Source: CAYUMU01 sp964445985
Lineage (GTDB): Bacteria; Planctomycetota; Planctomycetia; Pirellulales; S012-138
DNA length: 64,000 nt
Direction: 5' to 3'
Assembly (NCBI GenBank): GCA_964445985.1
Contig: CAYUMU010000004.1
Span: 98,642-162,641, forward strand
A model generated the notes under the pieces. It saw nothing but the letters and a program-made list of their open reading frames with translations, was not told where the DNA came from and did no database searches. A program made the translations under genes and the position numbers. Positions within the stretch are counted from its first letter, which is position 1, and each line of letters starts with the position of its first letter. Of the stretch, positions 33,060 through 41,278 are shown piece by piece.

Positions 33060-35074
33060 ACAACTTCCTTCTGTAATTCGGTTTGCGGTAGAAACGAGGT
33101 TTTCACGAGATCGAGCACCGACGCCGTCCGGCATTCTTCCAGGCGAGCCCGGAAGCAGGGAAACTCCCAGTAACGCGGCAACAGGGCCGGCGCTTTGATG
33201 ATGCCGCGGCGTCTCAATTCTTGAATAAACGGCACATGGTCGAGGGCAATCTTGCCCACAAACAGCGGCTCCAGGTCGTGGCCGTCGGCCAGGTACTTCA
33301 GAATCTCCCTTAGTCCGCGTAAATAGATGATATCTTTCGTCAAACCGCCGCCGCGGTAGGCGCGCAGCGTGGAAATGAACGCCGAGCGCGCGGTCAGTCC
33401 GTATTCTTGACGTAGTTGCCGGAAGGTTTCGGCAAAAGGCAGCTCGCCAAGCATGCCCGAAACCGCCAGCACGCGGGCGGCAATCGTTCTCATGCGGGCC
33501 GGCGTCAAACCGCCGGTGCAGTATTCCGCCAGCATGGCCAGGCCTTCTTGCAGCCCGTCGTATCCTGCCAACCCGGCATAGAGCTGGCGAAAAGGCTGTT
33601 CGCGACCGTTGAAATACGTCAGCAGGTGCGTGCCCACCTCGTGATGCAATAGCGACTCCGCCCTGCCGGGCGTGGCGTGAAACGTTTCCGAGACATAGAG
33701 CCGGTCGCCCGTGACCATCAGACCCGAGGCAATATGATCACAAACCTCAACCCGGGCATGAAACGAAGCTTGTCGGCCATGGTAATAGTCGATTTCATCA
33801 CGGGCCTGCGCCGCCATTTGTTCGGCGGAAACGCATAGCGGCGTGGGATCGTCGCTTTCTTCACATGGATCGGTCTTCCACCGCGTATGCAATATAGTCC
33901 GCGCCAGCTCAATCAGTTCGGCGTCGGGCTTTCCATATAGTTGCAAGCTGCCGAACACAAAGTCGCAGGAGCCCAAATCCCGCAGCGCCGTAAGCTGACG
34001 ATCGAGTTCTGTCTGTTTTTGCCAGAACAGATGCGCCAGGGTGGGATCCTCAATCCTTTCCACCGGCACGCTGAATAGCCGGCGTTTGAGCAGGCTGGGG
34101 TGATAAGGGAGCGGACGATACTGAAGGATCGGCAATTCTTGATAATCACTATCGGCGAAAGCCCGCCAGGCCTGTTCGGCATTGACAGGCGTGACTTGCA
34201 GCAAGAAGTCAAACGACTCGGAGACCTCGCACAACTGCTGATCGACCATCCGCGTGGCCTTGACCAGGGTCGAGGGGCCGATGGAGTCGAAATGCAGGCT
34301 GGGGCGCGAGGCCTTGATGCCCGTGAAGGCGAAGATGGCCCTCCGCAGGGCACGCGACAATTGCCGCCGCAATTGTTGCAGAATGACCGGATACAAAATT
34401 CCTGATCCGCTGGAGTCGCGATAGATGGGGCGGATGGCCAGGCCCACGTGAAAGCAACCCGCGACCGTTTCCGCGGAAGACGTATCGGCGGCGTTGGTTT
34501 CTGGCCCGTTTTCGCCAAGCCTGTGCAGGGAACGGTGCCAGGATTCGGTCAGCGAACTCATGCCCGGCGGAGCGATCATGGAGCGCCTGGTAAGGCGAAC
34601 CTCGGCGGAACGCCCATCCACGGTCACTTTCTGGAGAGCTTGTTGAAAGGCATCCACCGTGGAGGGCACGGCGCTGTCTTGCGGCACCACGATCTCGAAG
34701 CCCGGCCGGGAAAGCGTGGCGTTTGGCGGCGAGGACGAATCTTCCGCGACCCACAGTTCGAGCAACAACAGCACGCCGAAATGCTCTTGCACCGTTTCGG
34801 CAATACTCTGACAGAGTTGGCTTAACCCCGCCTGATACTCTTCACTCCCCGACGTGAACAGATAGGCCGCCTCGGTCGTGGCCAGTTGCGCGGTGCCCAG
34901 GTCGTCGCGATCGTCAGGCTGACGATACACGCACAGGAACGGCAACTGACGATCGATGCGCAGGCGTCCCCCGCCCGGCAAATTGCGACGCAATCGCCGG
35001 TTTTGGGTCAGCCGTTCATGAACGGCCGCTTGCACCTGTTCAAAGGCGGCTTCAGTTTGCATGGATTGGCTCAC
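33056..35074 (-). CDS. QEGLA-motif metallopeptidase-like protein (DUF1704/TIGR02421)
   Basis: The 672-residue product carries the two hallmarks of the family: H478-EVGT-H483 (HExxxH zinc motif) and Q509-EGLA-MLAE517. The DUF1704 family includes MATCAP-type tubulin tyrosine carboxypeptidases in animals, so a zinc carboxypeptidase role is likely but untested in bacteria; the bacterial name (flavohemoglobin expression-modulating) comes from genetics and says little of mechanism. The N-terminal 200 residues are variable, with LELWVAEDS and HVGLAIRPIYRDS. It overlaps the amidohydrolase upstream by 23 bases and the ATP-grasp downstream by four, so the three are one coupled unit. Confidence 0.88.
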   Translation of the reverse strand: MSQSMQTEAAFEQVQAAVHERLTQNRRLRRNLPGGGRLRIDRQLPFLCVYRQPDDRDDLGTAQLATTEAAYLFTSGSEEYQAGLSQLCQSIAETVQEHFGVLLLLELWVAEDSSSPPNATLSRPGFEIVVPQDSAVPSTVDAFQQALQKVTVDGRSAEVRLTRRSMIAPPGMSSLTESWHRSLHRLGENGPETNAADTSSAETVAGCFHVGLAIRPIYRDSSGSGILYPVILQQLRRQLSRALRRAIFAFTGIKASRPSLHFDSIGPSTLVKATRMVDQQLCEVSESFDFLLQVTPVNAEQAWRAFADSDYQELPILQYRPLPYHPSLLKRRLFSVPVERIEDPTLAHLFWQKQTELDRQLTALRDLGSCDFVFGSLQLYGKPDAELIELARTILHTRWKTDPCEESDDPTPLCVSAEQMAAQARDEIDYYHGRQASFHARVEVCDHIASGLMVTGDRLYVSETFHATPGRAESLLHHEVGTHLLTYFNGREQPFRQLYAGLAGYDGLQEGLAMLAEYCTGGLTPARMRTIAARVLAVSGMLGELPFAETFRQLRQEYGLTARSAFISTLRAYRGGGLTKDIIYLRGLREILKYLADGHDLEPLFVGKIALDHVPFIQELRRRGIIKAPALLPRYWEFPCFRARLEECRTASVLDLVKTSFLPQTELQKEVV

Positions 35075-35858
35075 GGCGACGAGCTCCTAATTCTTCAACG
35101 AGCCCCGGCACGATGGACCGCAGCGCCGGCATCAAGGCGGCATACGTGGCTGGCTCCAATTCGCCCGTCCATTCATTCATGAAGAATTTTTTGACTTCAA
35201 TGGCCAACGCACACACCGAGTTGGGAAAGGTTGCGTGCAGCCAGCGAGGGAAGTTGCCCCCCTGAAATCGCACATTCTCACGAACATCGAGCTTGCGCCC
35301 GAGAAAGTCGAAAGCCCTCAGGTCGGCAATCCCGCGCTCCACAACCCGCGTCCAACGCTCTCGGACCATCGTTCCGGTGCCGATATTGATTTCGGGATTG
35401 CCGGCCGGATCTTCGGGCGGGGCACCGGGACCGCCACGACGATGGTTGTAGGTATGCAAATCAAGCACCACGATGCACGGATGCCGCTTGAGCAGCGAAG
35501 CCACCAGCTTCTTCATCCGCGCATAGAATCGGTCATACCGCGCCAGCGAATGTTCAAGCACCGCAGGCGACAGCGGGGCCTGCCACACATCCAAACCCCA
35601 AGCCATTTCGGGCGTGGCGTACACGGCTAGCTCACGAGGTCGGTTCAGATCGACCTCAAACCGCGACTGATGACACACCACGCGATTGTCGCTGACCACC
35701 GTCCAGCGTCCCGTGAACGGGTCTTCTTCGCGGAGTCGGCCAGCTTCATCCAACTTAAGACACTGCGCCACCTCAGGCCGCACGTGGTGGCCGCCGTGCA
35801 GAGCCACCGCCAACACGGGGCTTAATCCACGACGGAAACTGGCGAAGCGGCCATTCAT
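35052..35858 (-). CDS. N-formylglutamate amidohydrolase family protein
   Basis: From the ATG at 35858 the product has 268 residues; an in-frame codon at 35936 adds an unconserved head. Family features are VALHGGHHVRPE near the N-terminus (zinc His), WTVVSDNRVVCHQSRFEVDLNR (Arg and Asp of the active site), CIVVLDLHTYNHRRGG and ENVRFQGGNFPRWLH. Classical members cleave formylglutamate in histidine breakdown, but no hut gene is near. Its place at the head of the QEGLA/ATP-grasp operon suggests it acts on the same modified peptide or amino acid. It overlaps the next gene by 23 bases. Confidence 0.86.
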   Translation of the reverse strand: MNGRFASFRRGLSPVLAVALHGGHHVRPEVAQCLKLDEAGRLREEDPFTGRWTVVSDNRVVCHQSRFEVDLNRPRELAVYATPEMAWGLDVWQAPLSPAVLEHSLARYDRFYARMKKLVASLLKRHPCIVVLDLHTYNHRRGGPGAPPEDPAGNPEINIGTGTMVRERWTRVVERGIADLRAFDFLGRKLDVRENVRFQGGNFPRWLHATFPNSVCALAIEVKKFFMNEWTGELEPATYAALMPALRSIVPGLVEELGARRREPIHAN

Positions 35859-36269
35859 AAACAACTTTCTGGTGACGGGATATCGCTTGGATAAAACCGG
35901 TTCGGAAGCTTGGCCCCCCGCTCCCCAACCTGGCACAACCCCCCCACGGGGAACGCCCTTGTTTCTGCCCCCCCCCCGAAGTAACTGAGCGAATTCTGTT
36001 CCGAATTATTGCGACGACCGTAACTAATTATGCGGTGGGGATTTAAGCCACGAAGTCGCGGGCAGGACTCCCGTCTCAAACGCCTTCAACAGGTTCTTTT
36101 GGCGAGCAAGCCGATTGCTGCGCGAGCGGCGGAACAGCCCGCCACCTGTTACAAGCCGGTTACCTGCCGGGCGGCCGAGGCACGTTAGAATGGCGGCAAT
36201 GAGCCAACAGCTCAGATTCTTGAGTCATTTTGGCGATCGTCTCCGCGCTATTTTTTGAGGAATGAAGCC
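35859..36269. other. Divergent intergenic region
   Basis: The 411 bases between the amidohydrolase and the thioredoxin-like gene must carry both promoters. A run of nine or ten C around 35970-35980 and a GC-rich segment near 36160 are the only notable features; no gene is seen. Confidence 0.4.
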
Positions 36270-37643
36270 ATGAGCATGAGGAAGCATGGTTGGTGGTGCG
36301 CAGGTCTTGGTGGCAGTTTACTGTTCGCCACGGTTACCGTTTGGGTGGGGGCCAAAGCGCAAGACGCGCCGCCAGCGGCGCCGTCGGTTAAGCTTGAGGC
36401 GCGCGATCCACGGGTGCTCGCCAAACTTTTCAGGGAGTACGACGCCTGCCACGAGGCCTGGACCGCGGCCAGCAATCGCGAGCCCGCGGCGTCTCAGGTT
36501 GCACAGCTTGCCAAGCAGCTGGACGAGTTGCGCCAGCGAATTGACCGCGAAGGCGGCCAGCGGCATTGCGCGGCCTCGCGACTCTTCTGGCATACCGATC
36601 TGGACGAGGCGCAAGCGGCCGCCCAGGCCCAGGGCAAACCGATCCTCAGCCTGGCCATGCTGGGGAAACTCACCGATGAATTGAGCTGCGCCAACAGCCG
36701 GTTCTTTCGCACCACGCTGTATTCCAACCAAGAAATCTCGGCCTTCCTGCGAGATCACTTCATACTCCATTGGCAATCGGTGCGGCCGGTACCCGTAGTG
36801 ACCGTCGACTTTGGCGATGGGCGGAAGCTGGTGCGAACCGTCACCGGCAATAGCGCCCACTACGTGCTCACCCCCGATGGACAAGTGGTCGACGCGATCC
36901 CCGGCTTGTACGGGCCGGCGGCTTTCATGCGGCAATTGCAAGCGGCGGAAGGGATCGCCAACGCAGTCCGAAACGTGCCGATGAAACCGCGGGCCAAGTT
37001 GATCCAGACGTACCACCAGCAGGCTCTCGCGGAGCTGCAAGCGGCCTGGGCTCGCGACCTTGCCCAGGTAGGGCTGGCAGGTCTACCGACGGCAGCGACC
37101 CCATTGGCGAATCGTGACCTGGTGGCCCAAGCGACCCAGCCAAAAGCCGCGCCGCCGGCCAGGGCCGCCGCCGCGATTGCGGTTCCCAAGGGCCGGGTGG
37201 AAATGCCGCTGATCGCCACGATCTCCAACGTGCCGGCGGTGGGCGACCTGAAGGAAGATGCCGCTTGGGCCATGATCGCCGCCTTGCACGAAGACTCCGC
37301 GCAGCTGGACGAGGCCAGCACCGCCCTGATCGCCGAGCAGAATCCCACCGCCGCCGAAGCCGCGCCCCTGGCCATCACCAAGAGGGTGGTGGAAAGCCCT
37401 CTGGTGGCGATGCTGCGCAACCTGCGTTCGACCATTGCCCTGGATACGGTGCGAAACGAGTACCAACTGCACCGCCAAATTCATGAATGGTTTGTGGAGG
37501 AGCCGCGCCGCGACCTGGCCACGCTCAACGAACGGGTCTACGCCGAACTGTTCCTCACGCCCAGCAGCGACCCTTGGCTAGGGCTGGTGCCCAAGGGGAC
37601 TTACACGGCACTGCAAAACGGCGGCCTGGTGGTCGAGCCGTAA
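36270..37643 (+). CDS. Exported thioredoxin-like protein without CxxC
   Basis: The ATG at 36270 follows GAGGAATGAAG and gives 457 residues with a signal peptide (GGSLLFATVTVWVGAKAQ). A helical Gln/Arg-rich segment is followed by a thioredoxin-like domain: WHTDLDEAQAAAQAQGKPIL, then LGKLTDELSCANSRFFRTTL where the usual CxxC is replaced by SCANS with a single Cys, then VVTVDFGDGRKLVRTVTG and HYVLTPDGQVVDAIPGLYGP. The remaining ~230 residues are Ala-rich and helical. Members of this group in planctomycetes are of unknown function; with one Cys it is unlikely to be a normal disulfide reductase. It ends in a clear terminator. Confidence 0.78.
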   Translation: MSMRKHGWWCAGLGGSLLFATVTVWVGAKAQDAPPAAPSVKLEARDPRVLAKLFREYDACHEAWTAASNREPAASQVAQLAKQLDELRQRIDREGGQRHCAASRLFWHTDLDEAQAAAQAQGKPILSLAMLGKLTDELSCANSRFFRTTLYSNQEISAFLRDHFILHWQSVRPVPVVTVDFGDGRKLVRTVTGNSAHYVLTPDGQVVDAIPGLYGPAAFMRQLQAAEGIANAVRNVPMKPRAKLIQTYHQQALAELQAAWARDLAQVGLAGLPTAATPLANRDLVAQATQPKAAPPARAAAAIAVPKGRVEMPLIATISNVPAVGDLKEDAAWAMIAALHEDSAQLDEASTALIAEQNPTAAEAAPLAITKRVVESPLVAMLRNLRSTIALDTVRNEYQLHRQIHEWFVEEPRRDLATLNERVYAELFLTPSSDPWLGLVPKGTYTALQNGGLVVEP

Positions 37644-37711
37644 GCACGAAATACGGGACAGAGCCGACAGGCGCGGGAAAATGAAGTGGAAGTTGAACGG
37701 GTAGTTCAGCA

Positions 37712-37746
37712 AAAGCCTGGGGGGAAAGTCCTCCTGGGCTTTTTTC
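37712..37746 (+). terminator. Rho-independent terminator of the thioredoxin-like gene
   Basis: A 13-bp stem with three G-U pairs (AAGCCTGGGGGGA against TCCTCCTGGGCTT) is followed by a six-base T run, 70 bases after the stop codon. Confidence 0.75.
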
Positions 37747-37952
37747 GTTGGCGGAGGGGCCATCGAAGAATAACTTCCCGGTGTTGAGCAGGAACAAGAT
37801 CGAGTCGTTAAGGATTCGACGGCTACGCCTGGCAGAGATAAGATCGCCAGACAGGGCATGCATCTCAAGGTATTCATCCCGGCAGGGATGCAGCCAGTAG
37901 CCAGGGTTTGAGCGCAGCGACAACCCTGGTTGGCCTCAAATTGCTCCTCCGT

Positions 37953-38279
37953 TCATCCCACCCGCTCCACCTCGCCTCCGCAGGCAGGGCAGCGAAACGA
38001 TTCTGGTTGGTGGGGTTGCAAGCCGCGGATGAGCATCCACGCGGCAGCCGCCAAGAAACCCGCGGCGACGGCCAGCGGCAGCCCTCCGATCGATTTAGCC
38101 GCGACCATGGCAATCAGGGCGGCGACGATGGCCAGCGCGCGATTGAACAGCCACTCTTTGAGCGGCGTTTGCCGGGCCGTCACGCACCGCGCACACAGTT
38201 CTTGCCGCGCCAACTCGCAATCGCGATTCGAGCAACAATAGTCGGCCCGCGCTCGACCACACACCACGCATCCCACCAT
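37953..38279 (-). CDS. Small zinc-ribbon membrane protein
   Basis: The ATG at 38279 has a strong GGGAGG ribosome-binding site and gives 108 residues. The N-terminal part holds Cys pairs typical of zinc binding (CVVCGRARADYCCSNRDC, CARC). Two hydrophobic segments follow (ALAIVAALIAMVAA and LPLAVAAGFLAAAAWML), and a last CPACGG ribbon ends the chain. It is probably an inner-membrane protein with both zinc sites on the cytoplasmic side; the partner is unknown. It lies 84 bases after the signal peptidase gene on the same strand and could share its transcript. Confidence 0.72.
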   Translation of the reverse strand: MVGCVVCGRARADYCCSNRDCELARQELCARCVTARQTPLKEWLFNRALAIVAALIAMVAAKSIGGLPLAVAAGFLAAAAWMLIRGLQPHQPESFRCPACGGEVERVG

Positions 38280-38363
38280 GCAAAGACCTCCCAACCCCTA
38301 GGCTACCGGCGCCAACCGAACCAGCCACCAGCCACCAGCAACTAGCCACCAGCAACTCCCGCT

Positions 38364-39359
38364 TCACCGAAACACCTTCCACCGGCTCAGCGGCCAGTAT
38401 CGCACCGTCACCACGCCGATAATCTCGCTCTCCTTCACCGGTCCCCAGTAGCGCGAGTCGCTGGAACGGTCGGTGAAGTCGCCGAGCATGAAACATTCAT
38501 CGTCGGCGAGTTGGCAAGGACACTGGGCACTGGCATATGGCATACCTTCACCCGAGTATGTCAGCCCCTGTAGCTCGGGCGGAAGTGTCAGTTTCTTGCC
38601 ATCAATCCAGACACTATCATCCATGATAACGACTTTTTCGCCCGGCAAGCCAACCAGGCGTTTCACATAGAGGGTCGATGGATCTTCGGGAGGGCGAAAC
38701 ACGGCCAGTTCCCAGCGGGCAGGCCGCGCGGTCTTATCGACCAAGAACCGATCGCCCTGCGAACGCTCTTCACTTACGGCCGCGTCTTGCAAGTCTTGCA
38801 GTTTCACCCTGTGAAATTGTTCACAGATCCCTACAACTTCCCACGGAATTTGTAAGCCGGCATCATGAGATGATTCCGGAATGAACAGCGTCTTTCCGCA
38901 AATAGGGCAAGTTGCTGTGAGGTGCTGATTTGTCAGGGTGGGCGCCATCGGCCCCGACGGCACGGTAAACGCTTCGGCGAAAACTCGCGGCACAAACAAC
39001 ATAACCGGAAGCGGAATCAACCCTGCCACGAGCCCGATGGCGGTCGCTCGCCAGAACGTCGTGCGCACACAACATTTGACGACCCACAATCCTGACAAAA
39101 AAGATGCCGCCATGGCCACAATGCCGAGCATCATCAAGCCGGCCAGGGGAGCGCCTTCCGCCGTTTCCGTCGCGCTTCTCAAGCCCTGTTGCAGTGGCAG
39201 AAAGGCAAGGTGGACCAGCCAAACGAGTCCCGAGGTCGCCAACGCGAGACGAAATCGCGTGCGTTCAGCCCGCAGCCACCTCGCCATGAACCAAATGATC
39301 ATCGCGTTCAAAAAGAAGGCCGACAAGTAAACTGCCGCCAGATATCCCAGTGCCGCCAT
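38364..39359 (-). CDS. lepB: Signal peptidase I with a cysteine-containing insert
   Basis: The 331-residue product has four N-terminal hydrophobic segments instead of the usual one or two. The catalytic Ser is S135 in FTVPSGPMAPTL (box B; the family has SGSMxPT), and the general-base Lys is K233 in LYVKRLVGLPGE (box D). Box C is QGDRFLVDK and box E is LGDFTDRSSDSRYWGPV. Between boxes B and C lies an insert of about 60 residues with CPICGKTLF (C151, C154) and CEQFHRVK (C179), a likely zinc-ribbon not found in E. coli LepB. A second Cys cluster (AQCPCQ) precedes box E. It cleaves signal peptides at the membrane. Confidence 0.88.
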   Translation of the reverse strand: MAALGYLAAVYLSAFFLNAMIIWFMARWLRAERTRFRLALATSGLVWLVHLAFLPLQQGLRSATETAEGAPLAGLMMLGIVAMAASFLSGLWVVKCCVRTTFWRATAIGLVAGLIPLPVMLFVPRVFAEAFTVPSGPMAPTLTNQHLTATCPICGKTLFIPESSHDAGLQIPWEVVGICEQFHRVKLQDLQDAAVSEERSQGDRFLVDKTARPARWELAVFRPPEDPSTLYVKRLVGLPGEKVVIMDDSVWIDGKKLTLPPELQGLTYSGEGMPYASAQCPCQLADDECFMLGDFTDRSSDSRYWGPVKESEIIGVVTVRYWPLSRWKVFR

Positions 39360-39522
39360 ACCTGCCGCCCTCGCGCGCTACGATGCCAAGTCGGAATCCA
39401 TTACAACAATCCCGTCCGCCCCCCCCAATATAGAGCCTCACACACCTCTCGCCACAAGCTTGCACATCCAGAAATGAGAATATACCAAATAAAAAACCTT
39501 AGCCCCAAAACCCTTTGCTCCT

Positions 39523-39547
39523 CTCTCCCCGGTATTTCCGGGGAGAG
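39523..39547. repeat. 10-bp perfect palindrome, first of a pair
   Basis: CTCTCCCCGG (39523-39532) pairs with CCGGGGAGAG (39538-39547) around a TATTT loop. It shares its stem sequence with the second hairpin 60 bases downstream. Confidence 0.8.
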
Positions 39548-39608
39548 GGGTCTTTGGGAGCGGAGTTGGGTTTGCAATCTCAAGCCCAAGCAAACCCCCT
39601 TCCCCAGC

Positions 39609-39640
39609 CCTTCTCCCCCGGAGTACCGGGGGAGAAGGGA
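39609..39640. repeat. 14-bp perfect palindrome, second of a pair
   Basis: CCCTTCTCCCCCGG (39609-39622) pairs with CCGGGGGAGAAGGG (39627-39640) around AGTA. The pyrimidine-rich arm recurs in the first hairpin, suggesting copies of one element. A purine-rich tail follows rather than a T run, so it is not a standard terminator on the plus strand. Confidence 0.8.
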
Positions 39641-39804
39641 GAAAGAAATGTGGGGACAGATATTCAACTCTGTCAGTGACGATCTGGGAAACAAATGATC
39701 GATGCCCCTGAGCTGTTCTGTGCCGGTTATAATAGCAGCGCCAAAAAACAACGCCCCCTATCTCTTCAACTCCGCATTCCGAATTCCAAACTCCGCACTC
39801 CCCA

Positions 39805-40710
39805 CTACCCCTTCACTCGGTCGCGGGTATTCCCGGGCGCGGCGTTCTTTTCCAGGAACTCGATGATTTCGGCGGCGACGTCGATTTGCGAGGCGGTTTC
39901 GATGCCTTCCAGGCCGGGCGAGGAGTTCACCTCCAGCACCACCGGGCCGTGGTTCGAGCGAATGATATCCACGCCCGCCACGTTGAGGCCCATGGCTTTG
40001 GCGGCGCGGGTGGCGGTGCTGCGTTCTTCGGGCGTGAGCCGTACTTTCTCAGCCGTGCCGCCGCGGTGCAGATTGGAGCGGAACTCGCCGGGCGGGGCCT
40101 GGCGTTTCATGGCGGCCACCACGCGGTTGCCCACCACCAGGCAGCGAATATCGGCTCCGCCGGCTTCTTTCAAGTATTCTTGCACCAGGATATTGGCGTT
40201 GAGCCCGCGAAAGGCCTCGATGACGGCCTCGGCCGCTTTGCGGGTTTCGGCCAGAATGACGCCAATGCCTTGGGTGCCTTCGAGCAGTTTGATGACCATG
40301 GGGGCGCCGCCCACAATGTTGATCAGCCCTTCGATATCTTTGGTGCTGTGGGCAAAGCCGGTGACGGGCAGGCCAATGCCTTTTCGCGACAGCAATTGCA
40401 GGCTGCGAAGTTTATCGCGCGAGCGGCTGATGGCCTGGGATTCGTTGGCCGAATACACGCCCATCATTTCAAACTGGCGAACGACGGCGGTGCCGTAGAA
40501 GGTATGCGGGGCTCCGATGCGGGGAATCACCGCGTCGTATTCCAGCAGCGCTTCGCCTTGATAGAGTACCTGCGGTTTATGCGAGGTGATATCCATATAG
40601 CAGCGGAGGTAGTCCACCACGCGGACTTCGTGACCGCGTTCCTGCCCTGCTTCTTTGAGTCGTCGCGTTGAAAAGAGGGACGGCCTCCTCGAAAGGATGG
40701 CAATCTTCAT
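39805..40710 (-). CDS. rimK: RimK family ATP-grasp alpha-L-glutamate ligase
   Basis: The 301-residue product is a full RimK, which adds glutamate residues to the C-terminus of ribosomal protein S6 or makes poly-alpha-glutamate. Signatures are MKIAILSRRPSLFSTRRL, YDAVIPRIGAPHTFYGTAVVR, the ATP-grasp loop PMVIKLLEGTQGIGVILAE, LVQEYLKEAGGADIRCLVVG, EFRSNLHRGGTAEKV and the metal site VDIIRSNHGPVVLEVNSSPGL. It overlaps the upstream RimB-type protease gene by four bases, so the two are coupled, as in the rimABK unit of Pseudomonas. S6 itself is not encoded here. Confidence 0.95.
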   Translation of the reverse strand: MKIAILSRRPSLFSTRRLKEAGQERGHEVRVVDYLRCYMDITSHKPQVLYQGEALLEYDAVIPRIGAPHTFYGTAVVRQFEMMGVYSANESQAISRSRDKLRSLQLLSRKGIGLPVTGFAHSTKDIEGLINIVGGAPMVIKLLEGTQGIGVILAETRKAAEAVIEAFRGLNANILVQEYLKEAGGADIRCLVVGNRVVAAMKRQAPPGEFRSNLHRGGTAEKVRLTPEERSTATRAAKAMGLNVAGVDIIRSNHGPVVLEVNSSPGLEGIETASQIDVAAEIIEFLEKNAAPGNTRDRVKG

Positions 40711-41198
40711 GCGTTTCCCCGATGCTTTTTCGTCCCCGCCTGCGAAAGGGGGGGTAGTCCAGCCAAGTAAGAATGTCCTGTATCGATGACGAACTTACCA
40801 CGGACAGCCTGCCTTCCCAAGAGCATGCGAAACCCCATCGCGTCGCGCGCGGCCAGGGTAACTTCAACTTCGAAACATTCGCCTAATAATTGCACGGGGG
40901 TGAGGATGACCGGCCGCCGGGTAAGGTGCCCGCTCGAGCTTTTCACGTTGCGAAATTCCAGCAGCGGCGCGACCGATTCCACGGTGTTTTTGCGATCTCT
41001 TTGGATCGGATGCACCTTGAACCGCACATACCTTTGCGACCCTTGCTTGAAAACTTCCACATCGAAGGCGTGCAGGCAGGAGGACCGGGCGCCGCTATCG
41101 ACCTTGGCCTTGATCCAGGCAATTCCCAGTTCCGGCAACCCCACCCACTCGCGCCAGCCCACCGCCGGCCGGAGCTTGGGTTTTCTCGGCTTGATCAT
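40707..41198 (-). CDS. rimB: RimB-type retropepsin-like ATP-dependent zinc protease (DUF785)
   Basis: The 163-residue protein has the retropepsin-like motif KVDSGARSSCLHAF (catalytic Asp D34, DSGA), the beta segment RDAMGFRMLLGRQAVRGKFVID, and the family length. In the RimABK system this protease trims glutamate tails laid down by RimK, and in planctomycetes the pair is common. It immediately precedes rimK with an ATGA overlap, so both are expressed together. The name zinc protease is historical; the visible site is of aspartic type. Confidence 0.88.
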   Translation of the reverse strand: MIKPRKPKLRPAVGWREWVGLPELGIAWIKAKVDSGARSSCLHAFDVEVFKQGSQRYVRFKVHPIQRDRKNTVESVAPLLEFRNVKSSSGHLTRRPVILTPVQLLGECFEVEVTLAARDAMGFRMLLGRQAVRGKFVIDTGHSYLAGLPPLSQAGTKKHRGNA

Positions 41199-41278
41199 GG
41201 CCAGTTGCTCCGTTACGGTCGGCGGTGCTCACAAAACCCAGCGTGGCGAGATCGGCCGATAGCCTTTGCTTCCCGTGC

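Larger units (their letters stand above)
39360..39804. other. Intergenic region with two large hairpins
   Basis: No gene is seen in these 445 bases. The region contains the hairpins listed separately and must hold the promoter of lepB. Confidence 0.5.
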
